In this document: positions 1 to 13,889 of the stretch, in pieces
How positions within the stretch are numbered: the first letter of the stretch is position 1
Layout of the letters: each line of letters opens with the position of its first letter
Source of the DNA: Polyodon spathula
Taxonomy: Eukaryota; Chordata; Actinopteri; Acipenseriformes; Polyodontidae
Direction of reading: 5' to 3'
DNA length: 64,000 nucleotides
Assembly: GCF_017654505.1 (NCBI RefSeq)
Contig: NC_054535.1
Coordinates: 83,763,603 to 83,827,602, forward strand
Notes under the pieces: model-generated
The model's input: only the letters and a program-made list of their open reading frames with translations
Told to the model about the DNA's origin: nothing
The model's database searches: none
Position numbers and translations under genes: made by a program

Positions 1-299
1 CTACGCCACTTTATTTATGGTAAGGCAAGGGCCTTAGTAACCAAATAATTATTCCGTTCCCCCATATAGATTCTTTGTTCCCCGGGTTTCCCACACAAAC
101 ACAATAGGTCAGTGAACTGGCAAAACAAACTTGATCTCAACAGGGTAAAAAAATCGTTAAAGCCAAACCACACAATACTAAAAAAATAAGTTAACCTTTC
201 AAAAAGGGAGTGCCAAAAAAAAAAAAAAAAACAAGAATAAAAAAGACCACATACTAGGCAATCCCCTCCTGTTGGTCACGGTCTCAGAAAAAAAAAAAA

Positions 300-860
300 A
301 AGTTAGAGAGAGAAAAGAAATAGCCCAGGGGGGGTAGACCCTACACTCTCGGGGTGCCTACCAGCTTGCTCGGTCCACCGCTGTTTCCTCCTGTCGATGC
401 GGGAACCGCCACCCCCCTACTGGATCTCACCACTGCCGATTGACTGCTGCTTCCAAAGGACTCTACTCCGTCAGTTGATCACTGCTGCCTCCTGCGGACC
501 TGAGAGAAGAGAACGGGGCAAAGGAAAGGGGCCGTCAGGAACTGACACACAGGTAAGAAAACTCCACCCTCCACCCTGAGGTTCTGGTTACTTCCCTTCG
601 GTCAGTCTTTCACCCCACGTTTCTCCCCTCTCTCTTTTCTCCCGCCGTGCTCCCCGGACCTCGCCCTAATTCTGTCTGCTGCCACCGGACCTGATCTGGA
701 AGCTGGACTCCAGACCCGAAGGCAAGGCAGGTAAACCACTGGAGGCCTCAAGCACACTCTGAGGTGGATACAGGGGGCAGCCAATACAGGTAAGTAATAC
801 AGACAAAACAGTTAGCATGAACTTGATGATTAATTGTCCTCTCCCTTCTTCCACAGATCA
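300..860 (+). other. GC-rich segment with splice-donor-like motifs
   Basis: This stretch is clearly richer in G+C than its AT-rich surroundings. It contains two strong donor-like motifs on the plus strand: CAG|GTAAGA near 551 and CAG|GTAAGT near 790. An acceptor-like pyrimidine tract ending in CAG lies near 857. The reading frames across it are short and resemble no protein I recognise. It could be untranslated exons of a host transcript or the internal part of an unclassified retroelement. Seen directly: composition and motifs. Exon status is inference. Confidence 0.25.
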
Positions 861-1295
861 ATAAAAATAAATCCACCCCCTATCAAGGATTTGTGGGGGC
901 CTAAACATCCTGGACCAAACACTGGGACCCAAAAACAGTTACACCCATCCCTTGCTCCACCAAGGAAAACAAGGCAAAACAAAAAAAGAAAAAAGTGTAT
1001 TTGTTGTACCTCCAAAAAAACATGTTTGTGAAGTTCTTAAATAGTGAAGCTATTGTTACCCACCAATAGTAGTGCACAATAGCCACACAGAATAAAGAAA
1101 CACAACAAAAACAAGTCAAAGAGAAAATAACCAACCATCCTATATTGTCCCGACACAACAAAAAGAAATAAGAAAAATAAACTCCAAACCCGTTCCTAAA
1201 TATTATCCTAGTGCTAGTCTGACTCCAAAACAAAGTTCTTGTTGCAAATGGTTGTTTTCCCAAAGTAAATCCAAACAATCAATCTTCCACAATAT

Positions 1296-1314
1296 CGCCC
1301 CGCCCGCCCGCCCG

Positions 1315-1382
<68 letters not shown>

Positions 1383-1385
1383 CCC
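1296..1385. repeat. CCCG/CCTG tetranucleotide microsatellite
   Basis: A short block of CCCG units passes into about eighteen near-perfect CCTG (TGCC) units. Because the unit is four bases, all frames read as repeating Pro-Ala-Cys-Leu or Gln-Ala-Gly-Arg strings, so the frames over it are artefacts. The CCCG flank suggests C-to-T change at the edge of the array or a two-phase repeat. Confidence 0.95.
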
Positions 1386-1440
1386 GGCTACCGGGCCCTC
1401 CATTCCTTCCATGTTCCTCCTCTGCTCTCAAATCCAGACC

Positions 1441-1472
1441 CTTATATAGTCCTGCCTGGACCATCATTGGCT
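1441..1472 (-). promoter_or_regulatory. Possible TATA/CCAAT promoter (minus strand)
   Basis: On the minus strand a CCAAT pentamer (plus-strand ATTGG, 1466-1470) lies about 20 bases upstream of TATATAAGG (plus 1441-1449). Transcription from it would run leftward into the CCTG array. The layout resembles the U3 region of an LTR, and TGTGGGGGTG on the minus strand near 1638 could be an LTR start. No matching LTR end or primer site was found, so this stays a motif-level call. Confidence 0.3.
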
Positions 1473-1689
1473 GTGGCGCTAACCAGGTGGGACTTCCTGT
1501 TGCTGGGACAAAAGTGCTCTACCCAACAGTCAGCCACAACACACATAAAACCAACTGGGGATTGAGATAAACAGATTCCAATAAAAAAACAACAATACAC
1601 AAAACCCATAGAAAATTCGTCACCTGTGACACCCCCACAGGTACACATTCAAAAATAAAGAACTACTTTTGCCAAAGGGAAAGACTTCC

Positions 1690-2020
1690 CTTTGTTTGGC
1701 AAAGAAGATGGTCAACAGACACAGAGTTGTACACCATGCTGATAGAGCCTATGCTGCTTGAGGTGCTATAAGATTTCTCATTTTAGTATTATTATTAATG
1801 AGTAAATCCTCATATGGCCACTTGTGTCACTCTTGCACAACATTACACCTGAAGCAGCTATTGTCATTGATGGTTTCATGATGTTGACTGTAAATGTTTA
1901 GATATGACAGAAAATGAATCCTTTGAAAAAAAAAAGATCCGGATTAGAGACAGATTACTGTGCCCTAAACACATTTAATATACAGTTATTTTACTACAAA
2001 GAAACTAATATTCACACACA
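1690..2020. other. Unique AT-rich DNA, nothing recognised
   Basis: AT-rich sequence without a convincing reading frame, inverted repeat or repeat-family signature. Confidence 0.5.
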
Positions 2021-2021
2021 C

Positions 2022-2026
<5 letters not shown>

Positions 2027-2110
<84 letters not shown>

Positions 2111-2191
2111 TTGGGTTTTTATATAAATCCAAAATCCCAGATAGATAGAGATATCTATCTATATATCTATATATATATATAATATATATAT

Positions 2192-2225
<34 letters not shown>
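2027..2225. repeat. Two (TA)n tracts with AT-rich spacer
   Basis: One long TA run covers roughly 2027-2103 and a second, interrupted by ATCT units, covers roughly 2150-2225. The 45-base spacer includes GATAGATAGAGATATCTATC, itself nearly palindromic. The Ile-Tyr reading frames on both strands are products of the repeat. Confidence 0.95.
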
Positions 2226-6245
<4,020 letters not shown>

Positions 6246-6247
6246 TA

Positions 6248-6400
6248 TCAATCATTCAATCAATCAATTTTTATTTTATATAGCACCTTTCATAGTGGAC
6301 CACCATCACAAAGCTTTTTACAAGCTATTGAGGAACAATGCATAATACATTAAATACAGTGAAATACAGGGCATAGTACATTAAATACAAACAGTAAAAA
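6248..6400 (-). repeat. L2-type LINE 3' end (short copy)
   Basis: Plus-strand sequence begins with tandem ATCA units followed by a stretch with TATAGCACCTTTCATAGTGG and then CAAAGCTTTTTACAAG. The same module, with the same TTCATAGTGGACCACCAT core, recurs at 9200-9300, where it follows a readable LINE reverse-transcriptase C-terminus. The copy is therefore a 5'-truncated LINE end in minus orientation, with the ATCA units being its 3' tail. It runs into an A-rich stretch near 6400. Confidence 0.6.
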
Positions 6401-6429
6401 AAAAAAAAAACAACAAAATAAAGTATAAA

Positions 6430-6663
6430 CACAGTACATACGGTTCCCCACACAGGCCTTAGCCTTCACACAGACACTGACATGCCTTTCAGACCTGCTT
6501 AAATATATCTGCCTTGATTACTATCAGGTGTGCCTAACTACTTTAATAAAACACTCAACACTTAATCAATTACACAATTAAACAATTATATTGTGGCTTG
6601 TGGATGTGCAAAGCAGCCACAAAACACACATTCCCCAGTGTGCAGGACCTCTGCCCTGTCACA
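6430..6663 (-). mobile_element. LTR fragment (minus orientation)
   Basis: Read on the minus strand, the segment starts TGTGACAGGGCAGAGG at 6663. This matches the TGTGRCAGGGYAG start of other LTR copies in the window (63778 and 47181). It runs through an AT-rich U3-like region with ATATATTTAAG as a possible TATA box. The far end is not resolved; it meets the A-rich tail of the neighbouring LINE end near 6400-6430. No target duplication could be assigned. Confidence 0.45.
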
Positions 6664-7954
6664 CTACATAAGGTTTAAATGTCCTGTATGGTGCTATAGG
6701 GCAAGTACAAACTGTCAACAGTTATATTCAATGTGAAATAACATTATACATAATTTACAGATTCCATTGGTTTTAGAGATATCATGGTTGATTTTGTTTA
6801 AATTCAAATACGTAACCTTCATGATGTTTTCTTTTCCAGAATAATTACACCTCATTTTGCTGTCGCCTGATACGGTAGTTCCTGATGGTATACTGTACCT
6901 ACAACACTCAGAACTAGCTTACATTTCCAGTTCACTACATTTCAGGCTTAAATTTGAGATACGTCAACACAAGCTTATTTGCCGAAATGTACCAAAAATT
7001 TGAAAGGGCTTGTTAGAGGATGTTGGTATGTACCGTTATTAGAATTTAAAGCTCAAACTATTTGATTGTAACATTCAACTGACCCTACCTAGTGAAGGTA
7101 TTGTCAAACTAATAACAATGCTATTTTGTATAATACATTTAGAAATTGGCTGCTGAATTGATATTTGTTTGTTACAATCAGATGGTTCATGGTATTCAAT
7201 TGTATCTGTACTGTACCTAGTTTGGGTGGCCCAGAAATATTGATTACCATACCTTCCACTGACAAGTTTTAAACTTTGATTGCAGAGGACATAATAGAAG
7301 ATTGGGTATTGCAAGAAAAGGCTGGATAACACTTATATGCCCTCAGATTTATTTTTCATGGGCAAGGACAAATGAGTTACATTTTTCTAGCTCAGAGCCA
7401 ATATACAAATAATTGTTGCTGCACTGTTGCATAACACTGAGTTCAATTTGCTGCGATGACGTGGATAACATCACTCAGATTGTAAGGTTGCCTTGAAGTT
7501 GGTTTTATTCGTTTAAATTTTTTAGTTATAGCTGCGTGCTGTTATTCTAATCTTAAGAACCATGCCAATATTATTAACGAAAAAGCTCTCACCTGTATTC
7601 TCTTTTTAAATCACAAAGTACTCTATAAGAATTCACAGCAGTCAGCTTCCATTTCAATTCATATGAGTCTTTGCTTACAATGACTGGAAATAATTATGCT
7701 TGAGGAAACTGGTGTCAGAGAGTGAAATGTAAATCACCTGCTTAATGAGAAAGCATTTTAATGGCTACAAGACCATTTTCTGTCAGTTATGCAGTGGTAG
7801 TTTGTTAAGCAGTGTACTATGGTAAAAAAAAAAAAAAGTTTAGTTTAGTTCTGGAAGGTTCTTGTTACATTTACCCTACATTCACTGTGATCTCATCATT
7901 TCTGACTGTTCATTCGATGGAAATCACCTCCTTACAAATCATAAAATGTCAACA
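6664..7954. other. Unique DNA, nothing recognised
   Basis: AT-rich single-copy sequence up to the left end of the Harbinger element. The 85-codon minus-strand frame at 7075-7332 shows no recognisable domain. Confidence 0.5.
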
Positions 7955-8117
7955 TAAAGCTGGTTCTACACTGGATGCGAGCGACGTAAGCGACCAGCTG
8001 TAGTGAATTTTATATCTATATCAAAGGCAAACGTTTTAAGTCCAGAAAGTTTCACGTGACCCTATCTGTATATATTTCCCATATTTTTTTTTTTTTTATT
8101 GACAGCTAGTACAAACA

Positions 8118-8395
8118 TTGACTGACAGACGCAGTGCTGCTGCAATACTTCTCCTACATCTTAGAAACCAAAGAAGCCAAAGAAGGCTTTGGGTGCAGGA
8201 CATTAATAAAAAACAAAAAAAGCAAGGGGACTATTATCACCTAGTGAATGAGTTGCTCCTGGACAATCGACGGTTCAAGACATACTTCCTTTTGGATGCT
8301 CCATTTGATCAGTCTAGTGGGAGCTGATATCACAAAGAGAACCAACAAACAACTTTTGTAGCAAACCAGAGGCTGGCCTTCACATTAAGTTAAAA
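8118..8395 (+). pseudogene. Harbinger transposase, N-terminal block
   Basis: The frame from 8118 reads like the N-terminus of HARBI1-type transposases. It has an Arg-rich stretch, then LWVQDINKKQKKQGDYYHLV, then a Leu-rich NELLLDNRRFKTYFLLDAPF, which in the family precedes the helix-turn-helix region. After a stop at 8325 the homology continues in shifted frames (ADITKRTN, then NQRLAFTL) to about 8392. It then stops at a position where the next residues of the family (FLATGDSY-like) reappear at 9890. The sequence after TTA A is GTTAAA, a plausible donor site, so the gap may be an intron. At least one frameshift and a stop make it non-functional. Confidence 0.8.
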
Positions 8396-8779
8396 ATTTT
8401 ACAAACGTTATTTAATTTCATGAATTAAATTTGTTTGGTGGTGACAAGTTTACAGCAATATATGCTCAAAATGATAAATCATGAAATTAAGAAGGAATAA
8501 ATTAAGAAAGAAAACTCAAGGCAGAAATTAGTTTCCACAAGCTGTTTTATTTATCAATCTACACATCTTTAATACACACATACACTAAATAAATACATAC
8601 ATACATACATAAATATAAAAATCATTTGTTTAACAAATGCATCTTATATTCAGAAACAGTTCAAGCTCTTAAGCTGCTGCAGGTGGGGCTTATCCTGGAA
8701 CGGGGGTGGGAAATAGAGTTGAATCTGAGGCTGCATGTGGTTTTGCTGTTCCTCTCAAGTCCTCCGGGTCTTCAAATCA

Positions 8780-9115
8780 CTCTTAAAATGCAAATTCGAG
8801 CCTGCATCTGATTGCGTGGACTGAGTCTGCGCATTGGTGGCCCTAAGCTCAGAAGAAAGTGGTCGATGTCATCACAGACAGGTGCAGGTGCTGCTAGTAT
8901 TTTGAGCAGTTTAGCGTCGACTTCATCCATACCTTTTTGGGGCTGTCTTCTTTTTTTGAGTTGGTCCTGTGGTTGGCCGTGAAGTCAAAGTGCAGTGGCC
9001 CTCTCCTCACCCTCTTGCTCCTGTCCCTCTTCCTCTGGATGCTCATCCTCCAGAAACAAGCATGAGCTCTCATCATTGTCCACATAATCAATGTTGTTTC
9101 TGGAACTACAGTGTA
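8780..9115 (-). pseudogene. MADF/BESS-type DNA-binding protein remnant
   Basis: Translating the minus strand from about 9110 down to 8810 gives an acidic linker (VDNDESSCLFLEDEHPEEEG), one in-frame stop, a basic patch (LKKRRQPQKG), and then DDIDHFLLSLGPPMRRLSPR followed by NQMQARICILRVI and a stop. The last part fits the BESS motif: two acidic residues, FLLSL, a LSP turn and a helix ending in a hydrophobic I/V run. BESS motifs sit at the C-terminus of MADF proteins, and MADF/Myb-like proteins are the usual second product of Harbinger elements. No MADF domain was found upstream; that side carries the LINE insertion at 9200-9660. A pyrimidine-rich stretch ending in GTAG at about 9110 could be an intron acceptor. 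The antisense position between the two transposase blocks is unusual. Confidence 0.6.
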
Positions 9116-9199
9116 CAAAAGAAAATCAAGGAGAGTAATTATGGTTTGTGTTTGTGTGTGTTTTTCTCGTTGTTTCCTCTCCTTTAAGAATTCCATTGA

Positions 9200-9660
9200 T
9201 ATCAATCAATCAATCTTTATTTTACATAGCGCCTTTCATAGTGGACCACCATTAGAAAGCACTTTACAAGATGTAGAAACAACAAAAAAATCCATAATAC
9301 TTAAAATACAGAGAAATGCATAATACATGAAATACAGTGGAAAGCGCATAAGACATGATCAAGCATTCTACATGAAAAAGTGCATAATACATGATAGTAG
9401 CATAATACGTGAAATAGTAGCAGCAACACAGCAGCTAATAGCAGATATCAGGCATAAAGAGCATGGAAAGCAAGAGAGAACAGGTGGGTCTTGAGAGCTG
9501 ATTTAAATCAAGTGGTGGTAGGAGCATCACGCACCAAAGCTAGGAGAGAGTTCCAAAGAGTTGAAGCCATGAATCTAAATGAGCGCTGTCCAAGTGTGGT
9601 ACACTTTTGCTTGGGGATATCTGTTAAACCATGTATGTATCTCAATTGCAACTGAGAAAC
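9200..9660 (-). mobile_element. L2-type LINE 3' end
   Basis: On the minus strand, 9620-9455 reads KCTTLGQRSFRFMASTLWNS, then LLALVRDAP, a stop, and FKSALKTHLFSLAFHALYA. This is the characteristic C-terminus of L2-like non-LTR reverse-transcriptase proteins (an A..LWN.LP-type block followed by FKS.LKTHLF). The 3' untranslated part follows and the copy ends in tandem TGAT units (plus-strand ATCA, 9200-9216). The copy is 5'-truncated, carries one in-frame stop and is nested in the Harbinger element. Confidence 0.75.
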
Positions 9661-9886
9661 ATGCTTAGTAAAATTGGTTTAATTTACGGGATTTTGTTGT
9701 TAAACGATTAAATGGGTTTTTAAATTGTCTGTTGTTACCTTTTCATTTAAAAGCAGAATGAAGAAACTAAATACAAACGAGAGCACAACATTTTAATCAA
9801 AAAAGATTATTGTTGTCTCCCAAACTAAAGTGTTCATTCACAAAAAAGTAATGTGATGATAATATAAATACTTTCTGTATTTTTCA

Positions 9887-10593
9887 GGTTCTTGGCTAAA
9901 GGGGATTCATACGGAAGGAATCATGTTAAGCAATTGTGAAGTCACTTATTGATATATACCTGCTAAAACCAACAGAAAATTGGAAAATTATCGCCAAACA
10001 GTCTGGTGAGCGCTGGAGCTTCACCAACTGTATTGGTGCAATTCACAGGAACACATCACCATACAAGCACCATTCAACATGGGCACCCAGTTCTTCAATT
10101 ACAAGGGGGCTTTCTCCATCGTACTTATGGCACTTGGAGATGCTGACTACAGGTTCCGTGTCATACAGGTGGGAGATTTTGGAAGAACCAATGATGCTGG
10201 CATTTCTCAAAATCTGCACTAGGAAGAGGGATGGAGGTCAAGACGATGGATGTGCCATCTGACAGCTATCCACCAGGTGCACAAACCTTGGCAAAATGCC
10301 ATATGTCATAGTGAGGGATGCAGCATTGCCTCTGAAGACGTATTTGATGAGGTCATATCCAGGACGCAATCTCCCTCAAGAAGATTTTCAACTACTGCTT
10401 GTCAAGGGCTTGTAGGATTGCTGAAAATACCTTTGCATACATGCTGCCGGTGGCGCATATTTATGGGAGGATTAACATGCTACTACAGAAGGTGGACACA
10501 GTTATTGAGGCAGCGTGTCTTCTCCAGAAGCAAGGTGAGACGAATCAAGCATGGCTAGATGAGGCAGAAGAGAACAGGTATGGCAATTTGTAA
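9887..10593 (+). pseudogene. Harbinger transposase, DDE block
   Basis: After TTTTTCAG at 9880-9887 the translation resumes with FLAKGDSY and then, from 9957, LKPTENWKIIAKQSGERWSF, TNCIGAIH, GDADYRFRVIQVGDFGRTND, ALGRGMEVKTMDVPSDSYPP, KMPYVIVRDAALPLKTYLMR and YPGRNLPQED. From 10399 it gives LSRACRIAENTFAYMLPVAH and VDTVIEAACLL. These are consecutive blocks of the HARBI1-like DDE nuclease. The first catalytic Asp normally found in CxGAIDG is His here (GAIH). The GDADYRF Asp is present, and a Glu remains in the IEAAC/AEN region. At least four frame changes are needed to follow the homology, so the copy is dead. The last frame ends at 10593. Confidence 0.85.
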
Positions 10594-11090
10594 TCAGTAT
10601 CACACTTGGGAGGAAACTAAGCATCACAGGAAGATTTTGCTGTGTGAGATCATTTTTTGTGCCTATTTCCAAAGTGAACAAGGTTGTGTGCCCTGGCAAG
10701 ATGCCATGATAAATGCCACTAATTAAAATTGTCACAGTCCCATCCTATATAGTGTGTATCAAAAGGCTAGGTTTGCTTTCCGGCTACAAAAATAGATTTT
10801 TAATGAACATGACATTGCTATTATGCACTTCCTGATTCATTTTCTTATCTTCCATGTTTATCGCATATTTGTGTTCCAACCTATGTCAAGTTTACTAATA
10901 TTACTGATATTACTGAAATTGCTTCTGATTGGTCCATTTCACTTTAGACCATTCTGATTGGTCCATTTCACTGCAGTTGCCTGCAATGATCACAGTTTTA
11001 TTCCTGTGGAGTTGCTCACTTCATGCAGACTGGCTGCTCGCGAGTGATGTAGACACACCCATATATTCCAGTTCCCTTTTCATTTCACTG
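10594..11090. other. Non-coding right part of the Harbinger element
   Basis: No coding block is seen between the transposase end and the right inverted repeat. Near 10928-10975 the motif CTGATTGGTCCATTTCACT occurs twice about 30 bases apart, a short direct repeat of the kind that can bind transposase near element ends. Confidence 0.4.
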
Positions 11091-11114
11091 GCTTCCAGTG
11101 TAGAACCGCCTTAA

Positions 11115-12440
11115 CAATACTCTCTCAGAGATTGAAATCTACACTATGTAGGCACACTCTTTAAATTATTTTACCAACACTTTCCTGTGAGGACTAATAA
11201 ATATTAACAATGAAAGGAATGTATACAATCCTCTTTGTTGTGCTATAGCTAGGTGTTCTAGGTGACACAGATAACTAAGATTAGCTTAGTCTGTTTTGCT
11301 CCAAAACATATTCACATACTTTATATTCAAGACTTTCCGGTCATTAATGACAGCAATGACAAACCAGTCAGTGGAATGCAGAAGTGGCTGCATTGAGCAC
11401 TGGGAGTTAAACAGTCATAACAGCAATTTGTAAAGAAGATCAAAGCAGTTTGTTGGTTAAAATGAAATTTTATTATTTGGTAGTTGACCAATGTATTATT
11501 TGGTAGTTGACTGCAATCTGAGTTATGTGCCGAAGCTCAACTAAGTGTCATGAAGAGGATACTGTAGATACAGTATAAAATATATTTGATCTTGTCGGGT
11601 GCCATCCTTTTAAGTAATGTAAACATTCATATTGCAAAAAAATATATACAAAATCTAGACATTAATTGAGTCGAGTCGCTTATACAGAGAAGTGTGGACT
11701 GCTTTTTGTTGCTGTTGATACAGGAAAGTCGAGTTGCAGAGTATATTGTGAGGTGTTAATAGTGCAGCTTTTAGACAAGCTGCTATGAATAGGGTGCTAA
11801 GCTATGCTGCAACATAAACCATCAATCTTCTGGAGCTGAAAGTGAAAATGAAAAACCTTAGAAGTGGATTGATTAGAATAAAAGCTGATGCACTGGCTTT
11901 ACAGTGGGCTTTGACCGTCTGATAGAAGTTACTCTTTTTAAATTATATTTAAATTAATCATTCTTCAGTACTACATATTTTTCATAAAGAAAGCTGATTT
12001 CTACACCATAATTACTCCATAATGACTTTCTGCTCTGTAATTACATGGCCCTTATGACACTTCGAATTTGTAATTTTAAGGTTGTTAAAGCTTTAACACC
12101 TGAGACATGACATGGAATTATGAAAAACAAATCTTAAAAGTAATTGTATCTAACTAAATAGTTCCATCAAATGTCTCCACGATGCATCTATTCATTTCAA
12201 ACATCGCAAATGTGTAATTTTCAAAGAAACGTATAGTGGTTTGAGTTCCAGAAGCCGTAACCATTGTTCTGCTGTAGTTAATAAAAGCAGCTGGGATTTT
12301 CTACAACATGCCATGGACTCCAGCTCCCAAAGACTTTTGAATGTGGACCGCTTGTTCCATTTTCTTCATTAAGTTTCCCTTTGTTTAATCTGCTGTGCCA
12401 ACAGGGTTATCCATGCATGATGTGTGACGATACATTTAAT
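11115..12440. other. Unique DNA, nothing recognised
   Basis: AT-rich sequence right of the Harbinger element. ATTATTTGGTAGTTGAC is directly duplicated near 11474-11510. No family signature was seen. Confidence 0.5.
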
Positions 12441-12775
12441 ATTGTTTCAAATGGTGGAAAATGAAGGAAGGAGACACACAATTTGCAGGTACTCGAATCC
12501 ACGGTTTATTGGGACAATTATTCCTGGCCCCTGTCAGCCTTGGCCAAACCAAAATTAACTAACAGTCTGGCACATTCACACAGCAGCTTCTCTGACTCAG
12601 CTGTCAGCTCTGTCAGAGTTGATGTGGGCTTTCATGTCCCCGCCTACCCAGATGTCAATCAATCCCGGCTGAGGCAAGCTTACCACTTCCCTGCTTACAC
12701 ACACACACACACACACTCACACATGCACACACGCACATGCAAACACACGCACACGCACACACACACACAGGGTCC
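12440..12775 (-). repeat. LTR-like end plus CA-rich tract
   Basis: Read on the minus strand, 12520-12480 contains AATAAACCGTGGATTCGAG followed by a GT-containing tail. This resembles the poly(A) signal and end of an LTR; the solo LTR at 34921 has the similar AAATAAACGG. The opposite end is obscured by an imperfect (CA)n tract at about 12697-12770. Neither inverted termini nor a target duplication could be assigned. Confidence 0.25.
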
Positions 12776-13620
12776 GTAGACCAGTCATGTAACAGTGTAA
12801 ATCCTGTGTCATTACAACATATACAATATAACAGCAACTGCTATTCCACCAGTTCAAAGTTTACACCACTCTTATTTAAATTGTATATTTTTTATAATAA
12901 ATGTTGTAAACTGTAAATAAATAACACAGAATCCAAGGACGTTTAAACACACTAGTATTGTTTTGTACTTGTTTTGTAACATTAACGGACAGTTTGTTTT
13001 TACTTTTAGAAAAATAATACAGTGCAAGCGCAGACGCTTTATAAGTACTGTATGTCCCAGTTTCAACTTAAATGGGTTTAAATATGGTAATGTAAACAAC
13101 AATTAGACCCAACGTTTATGAGTCAGATTGCATTGTGGGGGAAATGGGAGCCACGACCTTCCTGTGTTATAACCAATTCCGCATGATTACGGGTCTCGTT
13201 ATAACTGGGAAGCACTGTATTAACATTGACCACAGTCAGAAACAACAAATGTTAACTTTGTCGAATGTCTTTCTTTTTGTAGAGAAAAAATAATTAGGAA
13301 AACGCAACCTTCTTCAAAACAAAATGCCCGTGCTGTACCTTCCTGCAGCTAGCTCAGTGAGTCATGTCTGATATTTTAATTAGAAAAAATAATAAAATAG
13401 AAAAATAACAATCATTTGCAACATATTTTATTCATAACCATTAACCTAATTCAATTGGTTTCATTTTAATATAATTACATTCTATGAAAAAACATCTTGT
13501 AAACTGAGTGCTGCTTTTACTAGTGAAATTTGAAATAGGTACACTGTTTAGCTACAATTCTCAAAGGCGTTTTTGAGGTAATTTTCAATTGTTTTAAATT
13601 GTCTTTCTTCCCACAAGTCA
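12776..13620. other. Unique AT-rich DNA, nothing recognised
   Basis: No reading frame, terminal repeat or family signature could be supported. Confidence 0.45.
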
Positions 13621-13626
13621 GTTTAA

Positions 13627-13790
13627 AGATGATTATTAAGAGGTGGAAAGTGTATGGAAAAGACCCTGCCTAGATCAGGCCGTCCCTCCAAACTGGATGA
13701 CCGAGCAAGAAGGAGACTGATTAGAGAGGCTACCAAGAGGCCAATGGCAACTTCACAAGAGCTACAGGGTGTTATGGCCAAGACTGTTTA
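13627..13790 (+). pseudogene. Orphan Tc1 transposase fragment
   Basis: On the plus strand this piece reads MIIKRWKVYGK and, after a one-base shift, SGRPSKLDDRARRRLIREAT followed by KRPMATSQELQGVMAKT. That is the helix-turn-helix (GRPSKLD) part of a Tc1 transposase. It is nearer to the protein of the element at 33080-34665 than to its immediate neighbour. It stops abruptly at the (TA)n tract at 13789. No inverted repeat of its own was found, and it is oriented opposite to the adjacent element. Confidence 0.75.
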
Positions 13791-13814
13791 TATATATATA
13801 TATATATATATATA

Positions 13815-13886
<72 letters not shown>
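13789..13886. repeat. (TA)n tract
   Basis: TA run interrupted once by ATG near 13816-13820. It separates an orphan Tc1 fragment from a full Tc1 element. Confidence 0.95.

Positions 13887-13889
<3 letters not shown>

Larger units (their letters stand above)
7958..11111 (+). mobile_element. PIF/Harbinger DNA transposon
   Basis: The element is bounded by 21-bp terminal inverted repeats, 7958-7978 and 11091-11111, which match at 18 of 21 positions around the shared core GGTTCTACACTGGA. It is flanked on both sides by TAA (7955-7957 and 11112-11114), the 3-bp TWA-type target duplication expected of PIF/Harbinger. Inside are a plus-strand Harbinger transposase pseudogene in two blocks, an antisense MADF/BESS-like remnant between them, and a LINE 3' end at about 9200-9660 that must have arrived later. 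PIF/Harbinger elements normally encode a transposase plus a Myb/MADF-type DNA-binding partner, so both expected components are represented. Neither is intact. Termini and duplication are seen directly; the family follows from them and from the transposase translation. Confidence 0.9.

Noticed and set aside
1203..1467. Long Gln-Ala-Gly-Arg and Pro-Ala-Cys-Leu reading frames
   Set aside because: They are translations of the CCTG tetranucleotide repeat and are open in several frames on both strands.
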